Shown here: positions 8,863-16,613 of the stretch, piece by piece
How the letters are laid out: each line of letters opens with the position of its first letter
Position numbering within the stretch: position 1 is the first letter of the stretch
Assembly: GCA_964528845.1 (NCBI GenBank)
Contig: CAZGVE010000019.1
Coordinates: 1 to 64,000 of the forward strand
DNA from: FEN-1191 sp964528845
GTDB lineage: Bacteria > Pseudomonadota > Gammaproteobacteria > Steroidobacterales > Steroidobacteraceae
Reading direction: 5' to 3'
DNA length: 64,000 nt
Position numbers and translations under genes: made by a program
The notes under the pieces: model-generated
Seen by the model: only the letters and a program-made list of their open reading frames with translations
Told to the model about the DNA's origin: nothing
Databases searched by the model: none

Positions 8863-8941
8863 GGATTGCTTCCTCGGAAATTCTGATGCCAATTGCGCGC
8901 AGGCGGCCGCTGGGTGCCGGTGCGCGAGGGGGAACGGTTCT

Positions 8942-9427
8942 TCAGTGGATGGCGCCGGCCGCGAGGCGTTCGGCGTCCAGCAGAATGATGGTCTTGCCGT
9001 CGGCGTGCGCGAGCCCGTGCACCACTTCGCTGGCCGCAGTGCTGCCAATTTCCGGCAGCGCGCGGAATGTCGAATCATCGATGTCATAGACCTCGGAAAC
9101 CGCGTCTACGACCAGGCCGATCGTGCGCTCGCCGCCTGCACCGGCCACCCGGATCACGATCACGACCGTGGCCGGTCCGAACTGGGCCGGCTCGAGCTCG
9201 AAGCGCCGACGCAGGTCGATGACCGGCACGACGACGCCGCGCAGGTCGATGACACCGAGTATCCACGCCGGCGCATGCGGTATCGCTGTCACTGCGGACC
9301 AGCCGCGGATCTCCTGCACCTTCAGGATGCCGACGCCGTATTCCTCCCCGGCGAGCTTGAAGGTCAGTACCTGCTGCGAGCCGGCGCGATCGATCGGCGC
9401 CCCCGTGGCGCCTGTCTGTGGTATCAC
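8942..9427 (-). CDS. cheW: Chemotaxis coupling protein CheW (second copy)
   Basis: A 161-residue CheW domain (TFKLAGEEYGVGILKVQEIRG; GVIDLRGVVVPVIDLRRRFE; GLVVDAVSEVYDID). Its ATG overlaps the cheA stop as ATGA (bases 9424-9427), a standard translational-coupling arrangement, so it probably serves as the main CheA partner. It is clearly paralogous to the cheW at 6312-6833. A 79-base spacer with a GAGGAA ribosome site separates it from the receptor gene downstream. Confidence 0.96.
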   Translation of the reverse strand: MIPQTGATGAPIDRAGSQQVLTFKLAGEEYGVGILKVQEIRGWSAVTAIPHAPAWILGVIDLRGVVVPVIDLRRRFELEPAQFGPATVVIVIRVAGAGGERTIGLVVDAVSEVYDIDDSTFRALPEIGSTAASEVVHGLAHADGKTIILLDAERLAAGAIH

Positions 9428-11529
9428 GCGGCCTCCTGCGCCGGCTTGCGGCGCCTTTCGTGGTCCTTGAAGCGCACGATGATCCCCGGGATGTCCAGGA
9501 TCAGCGCGACCCGCCCGTCCCCCAGCATGGTCGCGCCCGCCAGTGCGGTGATCTGGCGGAAGTTGGTCTCGAGACTCTTGATGACGACCTGCTGCTGCGA
9601 GAGCAGTTCATCGACGAACAGTCCGACGCGCTTGCCATCGGCCTCGACGATCATCAGCAGCCCGTCCAGCAGCTCGGTACGCTCAGCGGGGATGTCGAAC
9701 AGCTCGTGCAGGCGGATGATCGGGAGGTACTCCTCGCGCAGCCGGTAGAGTTCAGCCTGCTGCGCGACCGTATTGAGCTGCTCGCGCTTGATCTGGATGG
9801 TCTCGACGATCGAGACGATCGGCACGATGTAGATCTCGCTGCCGACCCGGGCAAGCTGCCCGTCGAGAATCGCGAGCGTCAGCGGCAGCCGGATGCGCAC
9901 CGTACTGCCATGTCCCGCGTTGGAATGGATCTGCACGTGGCCGCCGATCTCGTTGATGTTCCGGCGCACGACGTCCATGCCCACACCGCGGCCGGACACG
10001 TCGCTGAGCTGCTCGGCGGTCGAGAAGCCCGGCGCGAAGATCAGGTTCAGGATCTTCTCCTCCGTGGGCTCCTCGTCGGCGGCTACCAGCCCGCGCTCGC
10101 GCGCCTTGGCGAGGATACGGTCGCGGTTCAGGCCGCCACCATCGTCGGTCACCTCGACGATCACGTTGCCGCCCTTATGGTAGGCATTGAGCTCGATCGT
10201 GCCGTGCTCGCTCTTGCCGGCGGCGCGGCGCCGCTCGGGCGTCTCGATACCGTGATCGATCGCATTGCGCACCAGGTGGACCAGCGGATCACCGATCTTT
10301 TCGAGTACGGTCTTGTCCAGCTCTGTGTGATCCCCGCTCATGCGCAGCTCCACCTTCTTGCCTAGGCGCTGGCCCAAGTCGCGGATCATGCGCGGAAAGC
10401 GATTGAACACCGAGCTGATCGGCAGCATGCGGACCCGCATGACGCTCTCCTGCAGGGAACGCATGTGGCGCTCGAGCTGCACCAGGGCGTTGCGCAGCTC
10501 CTCGGCCTGGCGGCCCTCGAGTACCGCCGCCAGCTGGCTCAATACCGACTGCGTAATGACCAGTTCACCGACGGCATTGAGCAGCTCGTCTATCTTTTCG
10601 ATGCCGACGCGAATCGAGCCACCGTCGCCGCTCCCCGCGCGCGCGCCCTCGGCGCGCGATGCAGCGGGCACGCCGGTCGCGGCGCTGCTCCCGTCAGCCG
10701 CCATCGATGGCGCAGCCGTCGCTGTGGCTGTGGCTGTAGCGGCGGCAGTGGCAGTGGAAGCAGCACTGGCAGCAGCAGTGGCAACGGCCGGCGCGGGCGA
10801 GAGCGGATCGATCGCCAGTTCGCATTCGCCCTCGGCCCATTCGAATACCTGCTCGACGGCCGCGCGTTCGATCGCGCCGCGCAACTCGAGAGTCCAGCTT
10901 AAGCAGCAGTGTTCGGGGTCAAGGTCCGCCAGCGTCGGGACCTTGCCGGCATCGACGCGCGTCTGCAGCGCTCCGAGTGAGGCGAGTTCCCGCAGCATGC
11001 GCAGCGGGTCATTGCCATGCCGCAACATCTGCGGGCCCGGCACCAGGCGTATGCGCCAGCCCGGGGTCTGCTGGGCATCCGCACTGGCGGTGGTCGTGAC
11101 GGCGGGCGCCACGGGCGCCGCAGTGGCCCCGACTTCGGCCGGGCTCTGCAGGATTGCCTGCAGTTCGGCCTGCAGCGCCGCCGTGAGTTCCGTGTCAATC
11201 GGCTGCTTGAGCCGGGTTGCGTTCAGCATCGCGCGCAGCACGTCGACCGAGCGCAGCAGCACGTCGACGATGCCGGGCTGGACCTGACGGCGCCCGCTGC
11301 GCAGCTGGTCGAGCAGCGTCTCGAGGGTATGCGTGCATGCAGCCACCTCGCTGAAGCCGAAGGTCGCGCTGCCGCCCTTGATGGAGTGTGCGACCCGGAA
11401 AATCGTGTTGATCAGCTCGGCATCGGCCGCGCCGGTGGACAGTGCGAGCAGCGCTGCCTCCATCGATTCCAGAGCCTCGAAGCTCTCCTCGAAGAAGGTA
11501 TCGTGAAACTGCGTGAGATCCAGACTCAT
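9424..11529 (-). CDS. cheA: Chemotaxis histidine kinase CheA
   Basis: A 701-residue kinase. The P1 (HPt) domain carries phospho-acceptor His48 in FRVAHSIKGGSATFGF. Residues about 157-243 (GWRIRLVP... DPEHCCLSWTLEL... VFEWAEGECELAI) form the alternative P2-like domain of many non-enteric CheA proteins. An Ala/Thr-rich linker (about 245-300) leads to the dimerisation helices (IEKIDELLNAVGELVITQS), the ATPase domain (N box LVHLVRNAIDHGIE, G boxes TDDGGGL and GRGVGMD) and a C-terminal CheW-like domain. It phosphorylates CheY and CheB homologues. The gene starts six bases after the STAS gene stop and overlaps cheW. Confidence 0.98.
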   Translation of the reverse strand: MSLDLTQFHDTFFEESFEALESMEAALLALSTGAADAELINTIFRVAHSIKGGSATFGFSEVAACTHTLETLLDQLRSGRRQVQPGIVDVLLRSVDVLRAMLNATRLKQPIDTELTAALQAELQAILQSPAEVGATAAPVAPAVTTTASADAQQTPGWRIRLVPGPQMLRHGNDPLRMLRELASLGALQTRVDAGKVPTLADLDPEHCCLSWTLELRGAIERAAVEQVFEWAEGECELAIDPLSPAPAVATAAASAASTATAAATATATATAAPSMAADGSSAATGVPAASRAEGARAGSGDGGSIRVGIEKIDELLNAVGELVITQSVLSQLAAVLEGRQAEELRNALVQLERHMRSLQESVMRVRMLPISSVFNRFPRMIRDLGQRLGKKVELRMSGDHTELDKTVLEKIGDPLVHLVRNAIDHGIETPERRRAAGKSEHGTIELNAYHKGGNVIVEVTDDGGGLNRDRILAKARERGLVAADEEPTEEKILNLIFAPGFSTAEQLSDVSGRGVGMDVVRRNINEIGGHVQIHSNAGHGSTVRIRLPLTLAILDGQLARVGSEIYIVPIVSIVETIQIKREQLNTVAQQAELYRLREEYLPIIRLHELFDIPAERTELLDGLLMIVEADGKRVGLFVDELLSQQQVVIKSLETNFRQITALAGATMLGDGRVALILDIPGIIVRFKDHERRRKPAQEAA

Positions 11530-11535
11530 GGCGCG

Positions 11536-11880
11536 CTACGCCGCCGCGCCGGCGGTCGCCAGGCCCGGGCTCTCGAGCAGCGCACCCACGCCCAGCAGCG
11601 CGATCGCCTGTTCGAGCACCGCCGAGCGTCCGGTCCAGGTGTAGGCCAGGTTGCGCTCGAGGCAGTCGAGCGCGAATGCGACGACGAGCTGCACACCGGT
11701 CGCATCGAGGCGCTCGACCGCGGTCCCGTCGATCTCGTACGGCGCCGTACGCGCGAATTGCTCGAGCATGTGCGCCTTTATCGCAGCCGCCTCATGGATC
11801 GTGCAGCTGCCGCCCAGCACCACTCGGCCGCGCGCGGCGGCCTGCGCCTCGGAATTCAGACCGACCTGATCGGCAGCCAT
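11536..11880 (-). CDS. STAS-domain protein immediately upstream of cheA
   Basis: A 114-residue single STAS domain (anti-anti-sigma / MlaB-like fold): VVLGGSCTIHEAAAIKAHML, then a strand and the loop VERLDATGVQLVVAFALDCLE, where the D-A-T-G turn is the usual phosphorylation or partner-binding site with a Thr in place of Ser. There is no membrane segment. It is six bases upstream of cheA, so surely in the same transcript. STAS proteins normally sense or bind partner proteins or nucleotides; here an input or regulatory role for CheA signalling is only an inference. No serine kinase partner (RsbW-type) is visible. Confidence 0.85.
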   Translation of the reverse strand: MAADQVGLNSEAQAAARGRVVLGGSCTIHEAAAIKAHMLEQFARTAPYEIDGTAVERLDATGVQLVVAFALDCLERNLAYTWTGRSAVLEQAIALLGVGALLESPGLATAGAAA

Positions 11881-11956
11881 TGAAATCTCCCACGAAACCT
11901 AAGCCCTTGGGCCCGGCGAATTAGCGGCGTCCTGCCTGCAAGATCCCGTTCCCTGG

Positions 11957-13957
11957 CTAGAACTCCTTCCACTCCGTATCCGGGCCCGCGTTGGCCACCC
12001 GGCGTGGCGCTGCTGCCTTGGGCGTGGCTGCCGCATTGGGCGTGGCTGCCGCCCTGGGCGCGGCCACCGCGCCGCCCGCGGCACGCGCTGCCGGCTGCTC
12101 CGTGACCGCCGCCCACGGCCTGCGATTCGCCCGGCGCTCCACCGGTGCCACCGGCTCATCGCCGAGTCGGTAATGCGCGATGATTCCGTTCAGCGATTCG
12201 GCCTGCTCCACGATGGCCTGGCTCGCAGCCGCCGCCTGTTCGACCAGCGCCGCGTTCTGCTGGGTGGTCTCGTCCATCTGCATCACAGCCTTGTTCACCT
12301 GCTCGATGCCAGAGGACTGCTCGCGGCTCGCCGCCGAGATTTCGGCGACGATGTCCGTCACCTTCTTCACGGCGTTCACGATTTCTTCGAGCGTGCGGCC
12401 GGACTCATCGACCAGCTTGCTGCCTTCGTTGACTTTCGCGACGCTGTCCTGGATCAGCGCCTTGATCTCCTTGGCCGCGGTCGCACTGCGCCCCGCGAGA
12501 TTGCGCACCTCGGTGGCCACGACTGCGAAGCCCCGGCCCTGCTCGCCCGCCCGTGCCGCCTCGACGGCGGCGTTGAGCGCCAGCAGGTTGGTCTGGAAGG
12601 CGATCTCGTCGATCACGCCAATGATGTCGGCAATCTTCTTCGAGGCGCCATTGATCGCACCCATGGCCTGGACCGCGGAGCCGACCACGGCGCCGCCCTT
12701 CTCGGCCTGCTGGCGTGCAGCCAGGGCCAGCTGGTTCGCCTGGCCGGCATTGTCCGCCGTCTGCTTGACCGTCGAGGTCATCTGCTCCATCGACGAGGCG
12801 GTCTCCTCCAGGCTGGAGGCCTGCTCCTCAGTACGCTGCGAGAGGTTGATGTTGCCCTTCGAGATCTCCTCCGCACCGGTATGCACCTCGGCCGCGGCAG
12901 CCTTGATCTGCCGCACGACTTCCATCATGTTGTCGACCAGGCCGTTGATGCCGACGGCAAGCTTCTCGAAGAATCCCTGCTTGCCGCTGGTATCGATACG
13001 GCGCGTCAGGTCGCCCTCCTGGGCGGCGCTGACGATCGCGTTGACCTCCTCCTCGACCGCCAGCTCCTGGGTCCGGTCGATCCACTCGACTACGGTGCCG
13101 ATGCGCCCGCCCTGCGCGTCGAGCACGGGATTGGCGACGATGCGCAAGCGGCGCGCACCGATGCGCAGCTCCGAGGTCATCGTCCCGCGCAGCTGCGCGA
13201 GCATGTGCTGCTGGTGCGACGGGTGCTTGTGAAAGCGGTCAATGCTGGCGCCGATGAGCTTGTCGGGATCGAAATGCGGCAGTTCGCGGCGCAGGTCACC
13301 GGCGGCGACATGCAGCATCTCGGTGACCGCCTTGTTCATGTAGACGATGTTGTTATCTGCGTCCGCGAGCATCACATTGCCCGAGACGTTGTCGAGCGCG
13401 GTACGGATGCGCGCGTTCTCCGCCGCGGCGCGTGCCTCGCCCTCGGCACGCCGCCGGTCCTCGGCCTCGCGGCGCAGCTGCTCGGTCAGATCGGCCCATT
13501 CGACTACGGTTCCGATCCGCGCACCGGCCTCGTCGTGGACCGGGTTGGCGATGATGCGAAACGTGCGTCCGCCGAGCGACAGCTTCGATTCGAAGGTGCG
13601 GTCGAGCCGGGCCAGCATCGCGCGCTGGTGCGATGGATTCTTGTGAAAGGTGTCGATGTTGGTGCCGATCAGCGCGGCCACATCGAAGCGCGGCAGGTCC
13701 TTGCGGATGTCCGCCTCCGCCGTGCGCATCATCGCCTCGACGGTGCGGTTCACATAGATGATATTCAGGTCGGCATCCGCGAGCATCACGTTCGCCGTGA
13801 CGTTGTCCAGTGCGGCCTTCAGCCTCGCATTGGCCGCGGCGATGCCGGCGGCAGCGCTCGTGCCGACGACGCCCTTGGCAACGCTCCGGGAGCTGCCAGC
13901 GCGGGCGGTCCCGGACTTCGACTTTCGGGACACGGGCTTCCTGCTCTTCACGGCCAT
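11957..13957 (-). CDS. Soluble chemoreceptor with two PAS domains and a C-terminal CheR tether (second copy)
   Basis: A 666-residue cytoplasmic methyl-accepting protein. A basic N-terminus (MAVKSRKPVSRKSKSG) is followed by two similar PAS domains (about residues 45-165 and 175-300, each with LDNV..NVMLADAD.NI.Y.N and FHK.PSHQ..ML), then DLTRRIDTSGKQGFF and an MA signalling hairpin almost identical to that of the receptor at 6835-8862. A repetitive Ala/Pro/Thr linker leads to the terminal pentapeptide EWKEF. No transmembrane segment is present. The PAS pair differs from that of the other receptor, so the two probably sense different cues through one shared kinase complex. The start is the ATG at 13957, with GGTGA upstream. 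Confidence 0.94.
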   Translation of the reverse strand: MAVKSRKPVSRKSKSGTARAGSSRSVAKGVVGTSAAAGIAAANARLKAALDNVTANVMLADADLNIIYVNRTVEAMMRTAEADIRKDLPRFDVAALIGTNIDTFHKNPSHQRAMLARLDRTFESKLSLGGRTFRIIANPVHDEAGARIGTVVEWADLTEQLRREAEDRRRAEGEARAAAENARIRTALDNVSGNVMLADADNNIVYMNKAVTEMLHVAAGDLRRELPHFDPDKLIGASIDRFHKHPSHQQHMLAQLRGTMTSELRIGARRLRIVANPVLDAQGGRIGTVVEWIDRTQELAVEEEVNAIVSAAQEGDLTRRIDTSGKQGFFEKLAVGINGLVDNMMEVVRQIKAAAAEVHTGAEEISKGNINLSQRTEEQASSLEETASSMEQMTSTVKQTADNAGQANQLALAARQQAEKGGAVVGSAVQAMGAINGASKKIADIIGVIDEIAFQTNLLALNAAVEAARAGEQGRGFAVVATEVRNLAGRSATAAKEIKALIQDSVAKVNEGSKLVDESGRTLEEIVNAVKKVTDIVAEISAASREQSSGIEQVNKAVMQMDETTQQNAALVEQAAAASQAIVEQAESLNGIIAHYRLGDEPVAPVERRANRRPWAAVTEQPAARAAGGAVAAPRAAATPNAAATPKAAAPRRVANAGPDTEWKEF
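12018..12071 (-). repeat. Three 18-base tandem repeats in the receptor linker
   Basis: Three direct copies (12018-12035, 12036-12053, 12054-12071). The first two differ by one base; the third is diverged. They encode six-residue Ala/Thr/Pro units in the linker between the signalling helices and the CheR-tether pentapeptide. The frame is preserved whatever the copy number. Confidence 0.85.
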
Positions 13958-14065
13958 GGGATTCACCACGCGCAATTGGGAATGGGGATGGAGCGAATCG
14001 TCAGCGGTTCATTCACGGTGTGCGCCTTGTATCCCATCCGCTGATGGGCCGGACGTGCACAGCCT

Positions 14066-14092
14066 GTGTCGGCGCCGTGCCCGATTCCTTGA
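14066..14092 (-). promoter_or_regulatory. Candidate sigma-28 (FliA) promoter for the fliM-proximal receptor
   Basis: On the minus strand, TCAA (14092-14089) is followed 15 bases later by GCCGACAC (14073-14066), matching 6 of 8 bases of the GCCGATAA element at the standard spacing. It lies about 110 bases upstream of the receptor ATG at 13957. A transcript from here could continue through the STAS-cheA operon. The TCAA -35 variant recurs in the two other candidates in this window. Sequence match only. Confidence 0.5.
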
Positions 14093-14171
14093 TGGGACCG
14101 CCATCACACTCCGGAGAGTTTTAAGTCATGTGGCGCGCGCGTTGCAGCACAGCACGCGCTCGCCCGCGCTG

Positions 14172-15179
14172 TCACGGCGTGGCGGGGAGCTTTCGGCCCG
14201 CCGGGCGCCGGCCTGCCATGCGATCGACCACCTTGATCGCCTGCTGGCCGCGGGATAGCCCATAGGAGCCGCGCAGGAATGGCACGCCCTCCGCGAGCAG
14301 CGTGACCGAGCCATCGAAATCGCAGGGGATCACGTCGCCCGGCTTGAGGGCCAGCAGCTGCCCGACGGTCAAGTTGGCATTGCCCAGCAGCGGCACCAGG
14401 TTGACCGCGACGTCCTGGAGGTCCTCCCGCAGCGTCTGGCTCCAACTCTCGTTGCCCTCCGCGCGATCGCTCTGGATGCCGGAGTCGAGCAGATCCCGGA
14501 TCGGCTCGATCATCGAATACGGCATCGTCACGTGCAGTTCACCACCGCCGCCCTCCAGTTCTATGCGGAAGCAGGTGATCACCACGATCTCGGATGGACT
14601 GACGATGTTGGCGAACTGCGGGTTCATCTCCGAGTTCAGGTACTCCACGTTCAGCGGGCACACCGGCGCCCATGCCTCCTGCAGGTCGCTGAACGCCTGC
14701 CGGAGCACGATCTGAATGATGCGGCCCTCGGTGCCGGTGAAGTCCCGACCCTCGATCTTCGCGTGGCGACCGCTGCCGCCGAAAAAGTTGTCGACCAGCG
14801 TGAACACCAGCTTGGAATCGAGCACGAACAGTGCCGTGCCGCGCAGCGGTCCGAGTTTGACCAGGTTCAGGCTCGCGGGCACGTGCAGGGTGTGCACATA
14901 CTCGCTGAACTTGAGCACCTGCACCGGCGCCACTGAGATCTCCGGCGTACGCCGGACCATGTTGAACAGGCCGATGCGCAGCAGCCGCGCAAAGCGGTCA
15001 TTGATCATCTCGAGCGTCGGCATGCGGCCGCGCACGATCCGCACCTGTGTCGCGATGTCGTAGTTGCGCACCTCGCCCGGCACCGAGGTGCCCGCGCCGA
15101 CCGCAACCTCGTTGGCATCGACGCCCCGGAGCAGGGCATCGATTTCATCCTGGTCCAGCAATTCCGCGGCGCCGTTCAT
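14172..15179 (-). CDS. fliM: Flagellar motor switch protein FliM
   Basis: A 335-residue switch protein. The N-terminal LLDQDEIDALLRG is the CheY-P binding peptide. The middle CheC-like domain contains RNYDIATQVRIVRGRMPTLE, INDRFARLLRIGLFNMV and VDNFFGGSGRH; the C-terminal SpoA domain contains AVNLVPLLGNANLTVGQLLAL and GDVIPCDFDGSV. It lies 15 bases behind fliG on the same strand. The usual next gene, fliN, is not present: the following gene, after about 214 bases, is a chemoreceptor, so the fliMN pairing is broken here. Confidence 0.97.
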   Translation of the reverse strand: MNGAAELLDQDEIDALLRGVDANEVAVGAGTSVPGEVRNYDIATQVRIVRGRMPTLEMINDRFARLLRIGLFNMVRRTPEISVAPVQVLKFSEYVHTLHVPASLNLVKLGPLRGTALFVLDSKLVFTLVDNFFGGSGRHAKIEGRDFTGTEGRIIQIVLRQAFSDLQEAWAPVCPLNVEYLNSEMNPQFANIVSPSEIVVITCFRIELEGGGGELHVTMPYSMIEPIRDLLDSGIQSDRAEGNESWSQTLREDLQDVAVNLVPLLGNANLTVGQLLALKPGDVIPCDFDGSVTLLAEGVPFLRGSYGLSRGQQAIKVVDRMAGRRPAGRKLPATP

Positions 15180-15194
15180 CGCTGATCACCTCTG

Positions 15195-16205
15195 CTAGAC
15201 GTATTCATCGCCGCCCTTGCCTCCGAGTTGCAGACGGCCTTCGTCGGCCATGCGACGTGCCGCGACGACGATCTCCTTCTGTGCGGCCTCGACCTCGCTG
15301 AGCCGGACCGGACCCTTCGCCTCCAGGTCATCCTTGAGCATCTCGGCCGCGCGCTCGGACATGTTCTTGAAGAACTTGGTCTTGAGCGGCTCGTCTGCCG
15401 CCTTCAGTGCGATCACGAGCTTGTCGCCGGTGACTTCGCGCAGCAGCTCCTGGATGCCGCGATCATCGATCTCCTGCAGGTCATCGAATACGAACATCAG
15501 GTCACGCAGCGTCTGTGCCAGCGTGGCATCGTTCTTGCCGATCTCCTCGATGATCTTGCCCTCGGAGGCCGCGCCGACCAGGTTCAGGATTCCGGCCGCC
15601 ACCTTCGGTCCGCCGAAGCCGGCGGACTTGCTCGCATTGGTGCCGCTGAACTGCTTCTCGAGCACCTCGTCGAGCTCGCTGAGCGCGGATGGGTGTACAC
15701 CCTCGAGCGTCGCGATGCGCGTGATCACGTCGGCGCGCAAGGCATCGGGCAGCCCGTTCAGCACCTCGGCTCCCTGGTCCGGATCCAGATAGGACAGCAC
15801 GATCGCTATGATCTGTGGATGCTCGTGGCGCAGCATCTCCGCGACCGACTTCGCCTCCATCCATTTGAGCGCATCCAGGCCGCGTCCGCTGCGCCCTCCC
15901 AGCAGGCGGTCCACGATCGGCGTAGCCATGTCGGCGCCGAGCGCTTCGGTGAGCACCTTGCGCAGATATTGATCCGCATCCACGCCGACCGAGGTCTGGG
16001 TGTCCAGATCGCTGGAGAAACGGCTGAGCGTGGTGCTGACATCATCACGCGAGACACCAGCCAGCTGGGCCATCGCTGCACCCAGGCGCTGCACCTCCTT
16101 GGCGCTGAGCTGCTTGAGCACGGCGGCGGCTTCCTGCTCCCCTAAGGTCATGAGCAGGATGGCGGCGCGTTCGACGCCGTTGCGGTCCGCCTGCGGCTCG
16201 GGCAT
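15195..16205 (-). CDS. fliG: Flagellar motor switch protein FliG
   Basis: A 336-residue FliG with the N-domain (RAAILLMTLGEQEAAAVLKQL), the conserved EHPQ motif of the middle domain (LRHEHPQIIAIVLSYL) and the C-terminal torque domain (FVFDDLQEIDDRGIQELLREV), which keeps the charged residues that face the stator. FliG joins the MS ring (FliF) to FliM. fliF would normally be upstream, but here the gene opens onto a 408-base spacer with its own candidate sigma-54 promoter, and divergent cheY lies beyond. Confidence 0.97.
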   Translation of the reverse strand: MPEPQADRNGVERAAILLMTLGEQEAAAVLKQLSAKEVQRLGAAMAQLAGVSRDDVSTTLSRFSSDLDTQTSVGVDADQYLRKVLTEALGADMATPIVDRLLGGRSGRGLDALKWMEAKSVAEMLRHEHPQIIAIVLSYLDPDQGAEVLNGLPDALRADVITRIATLEGVHPSALSELDEVLEKQFSGTNASKSAGFGGPKVAAGILNLVGAASEGKIIEEIGKNDATLAQTLRDLMFVFDDLQEIDDRGIQELLREVTGDKLVIALKAADEPLKTKFFKNMSERAAEMLKDDLEAKGPVRLSEVEAAQKEIVVAARRMADEGRLQLGGKGGDEYV

Positions 16206-16320
16206 GGCTTAAGGCTCCGTGCCGGCGGCGCGTTCAGGCGCAGGCTTGAGGGTGCATTGCTGGACTTCGCGACTCATGCGCATACGCTGCGGTTTCCGCT
16301 AAAGCTTCGATACCGGACGA

Positions 16321-16338
16321 TTTGCAATTGCCGTGCCG
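16321..16338 (-). promoter_or_regulatory. Sigma-54 (RpoN) promoter of fliG
   Basis: The minus strand reads CGGCACGGCAATTGCA from 16338: GG at -24 and GC at -12 with exactly ten bases between, in the full CGGCACG-N4-TTGCA form of the RpoN consensus. The expected start of transcription is near 16312, giving a leader of about 107 bases before the fliG ATG at 16205. RpoN control of early and middle flagellar genes is known in many gammaproteobacteria. Confidence 0.75.
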
Positions 16339-16547
16339 GCCTCGAGGCTGTGACCCGCGTCACGGTGTGCAGCCCGGACGGCCGCCGAAACGTCGGCTTT
16401 CCGTCGCCACGGGCGCTGCCCTCGTGGCCGCTGCGCACCCGGCGCTCGCGGCCGTGCCGGCGGTCGCGCCCTTTATTGCCGGATTGCCGCGACGCGTTCT
16501 GTGATGCCCTTGGCAACAACGCGCAATGGTGCTGGCGCGCGCGGCCC

Positions 16548-16574
16548 TCAAGAATCACGCTGGCTGTGCGATAT
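16548..16574 (+). promoter_or_regulatory. Candidate sigma-28 (FliA) promoter of cheY-cheZ
   Basis: TCAAG at 16548-16552 and TGCGATAT at 16567-16574, with 15 bases between TCAA and the -10 element. The CGATA core of the sigma-28 -10 is intact but the first two bases differ (5 of 8 match). It is about 40 bases upstream of the cheY start. Late-gene control of cheYZ by FliA is common, which supports the call. Confidence 0.45.
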
Positions 16575-16613
16575 GGATTCTGACCAATCGGGACTGAAGT
16601 CCTGGAGGCATGC

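Larger units (their letters stand above)
16206..16613. other. Divergent promoter region between fliG and cheY
   Basis: A 408-base stretch without a credible gene. Facing fliG it holds the sigma-54-like site at 16321-16338; facing cheY it holds the sigma-28-like site at 16548-16574. The middle (about 16350-16500) is GC-rich and shows nothing recognisable. Activator (FleQ-type) sites may be present, but I cannot identify them. Confidence 0.6.

Noticed and set aside
7159..8886. 575-codon open frame on the plus strand opposite the receptor gene
   Set aside because: A shadow of the MA/PAS coding frame in GC-rich DNA. Its translation is low-complexity, shows no family features, and the reverse-strand gene is clearly real.
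11881..11956. Sigma-28-like GCCGCTAA and a GG-N11-GC pattern before the STAS gene
   Set aside because: The -10-like element has no TAAA/TCAA at the right distance, and the sigma-54-like pair has the wrong spacing by one base.
12173..14044. 623-codon open frame opposite the second receptor
   Set aside because: Same shadow effect; it mirrors the other receptor's shadow because the two receptor genes are alike.
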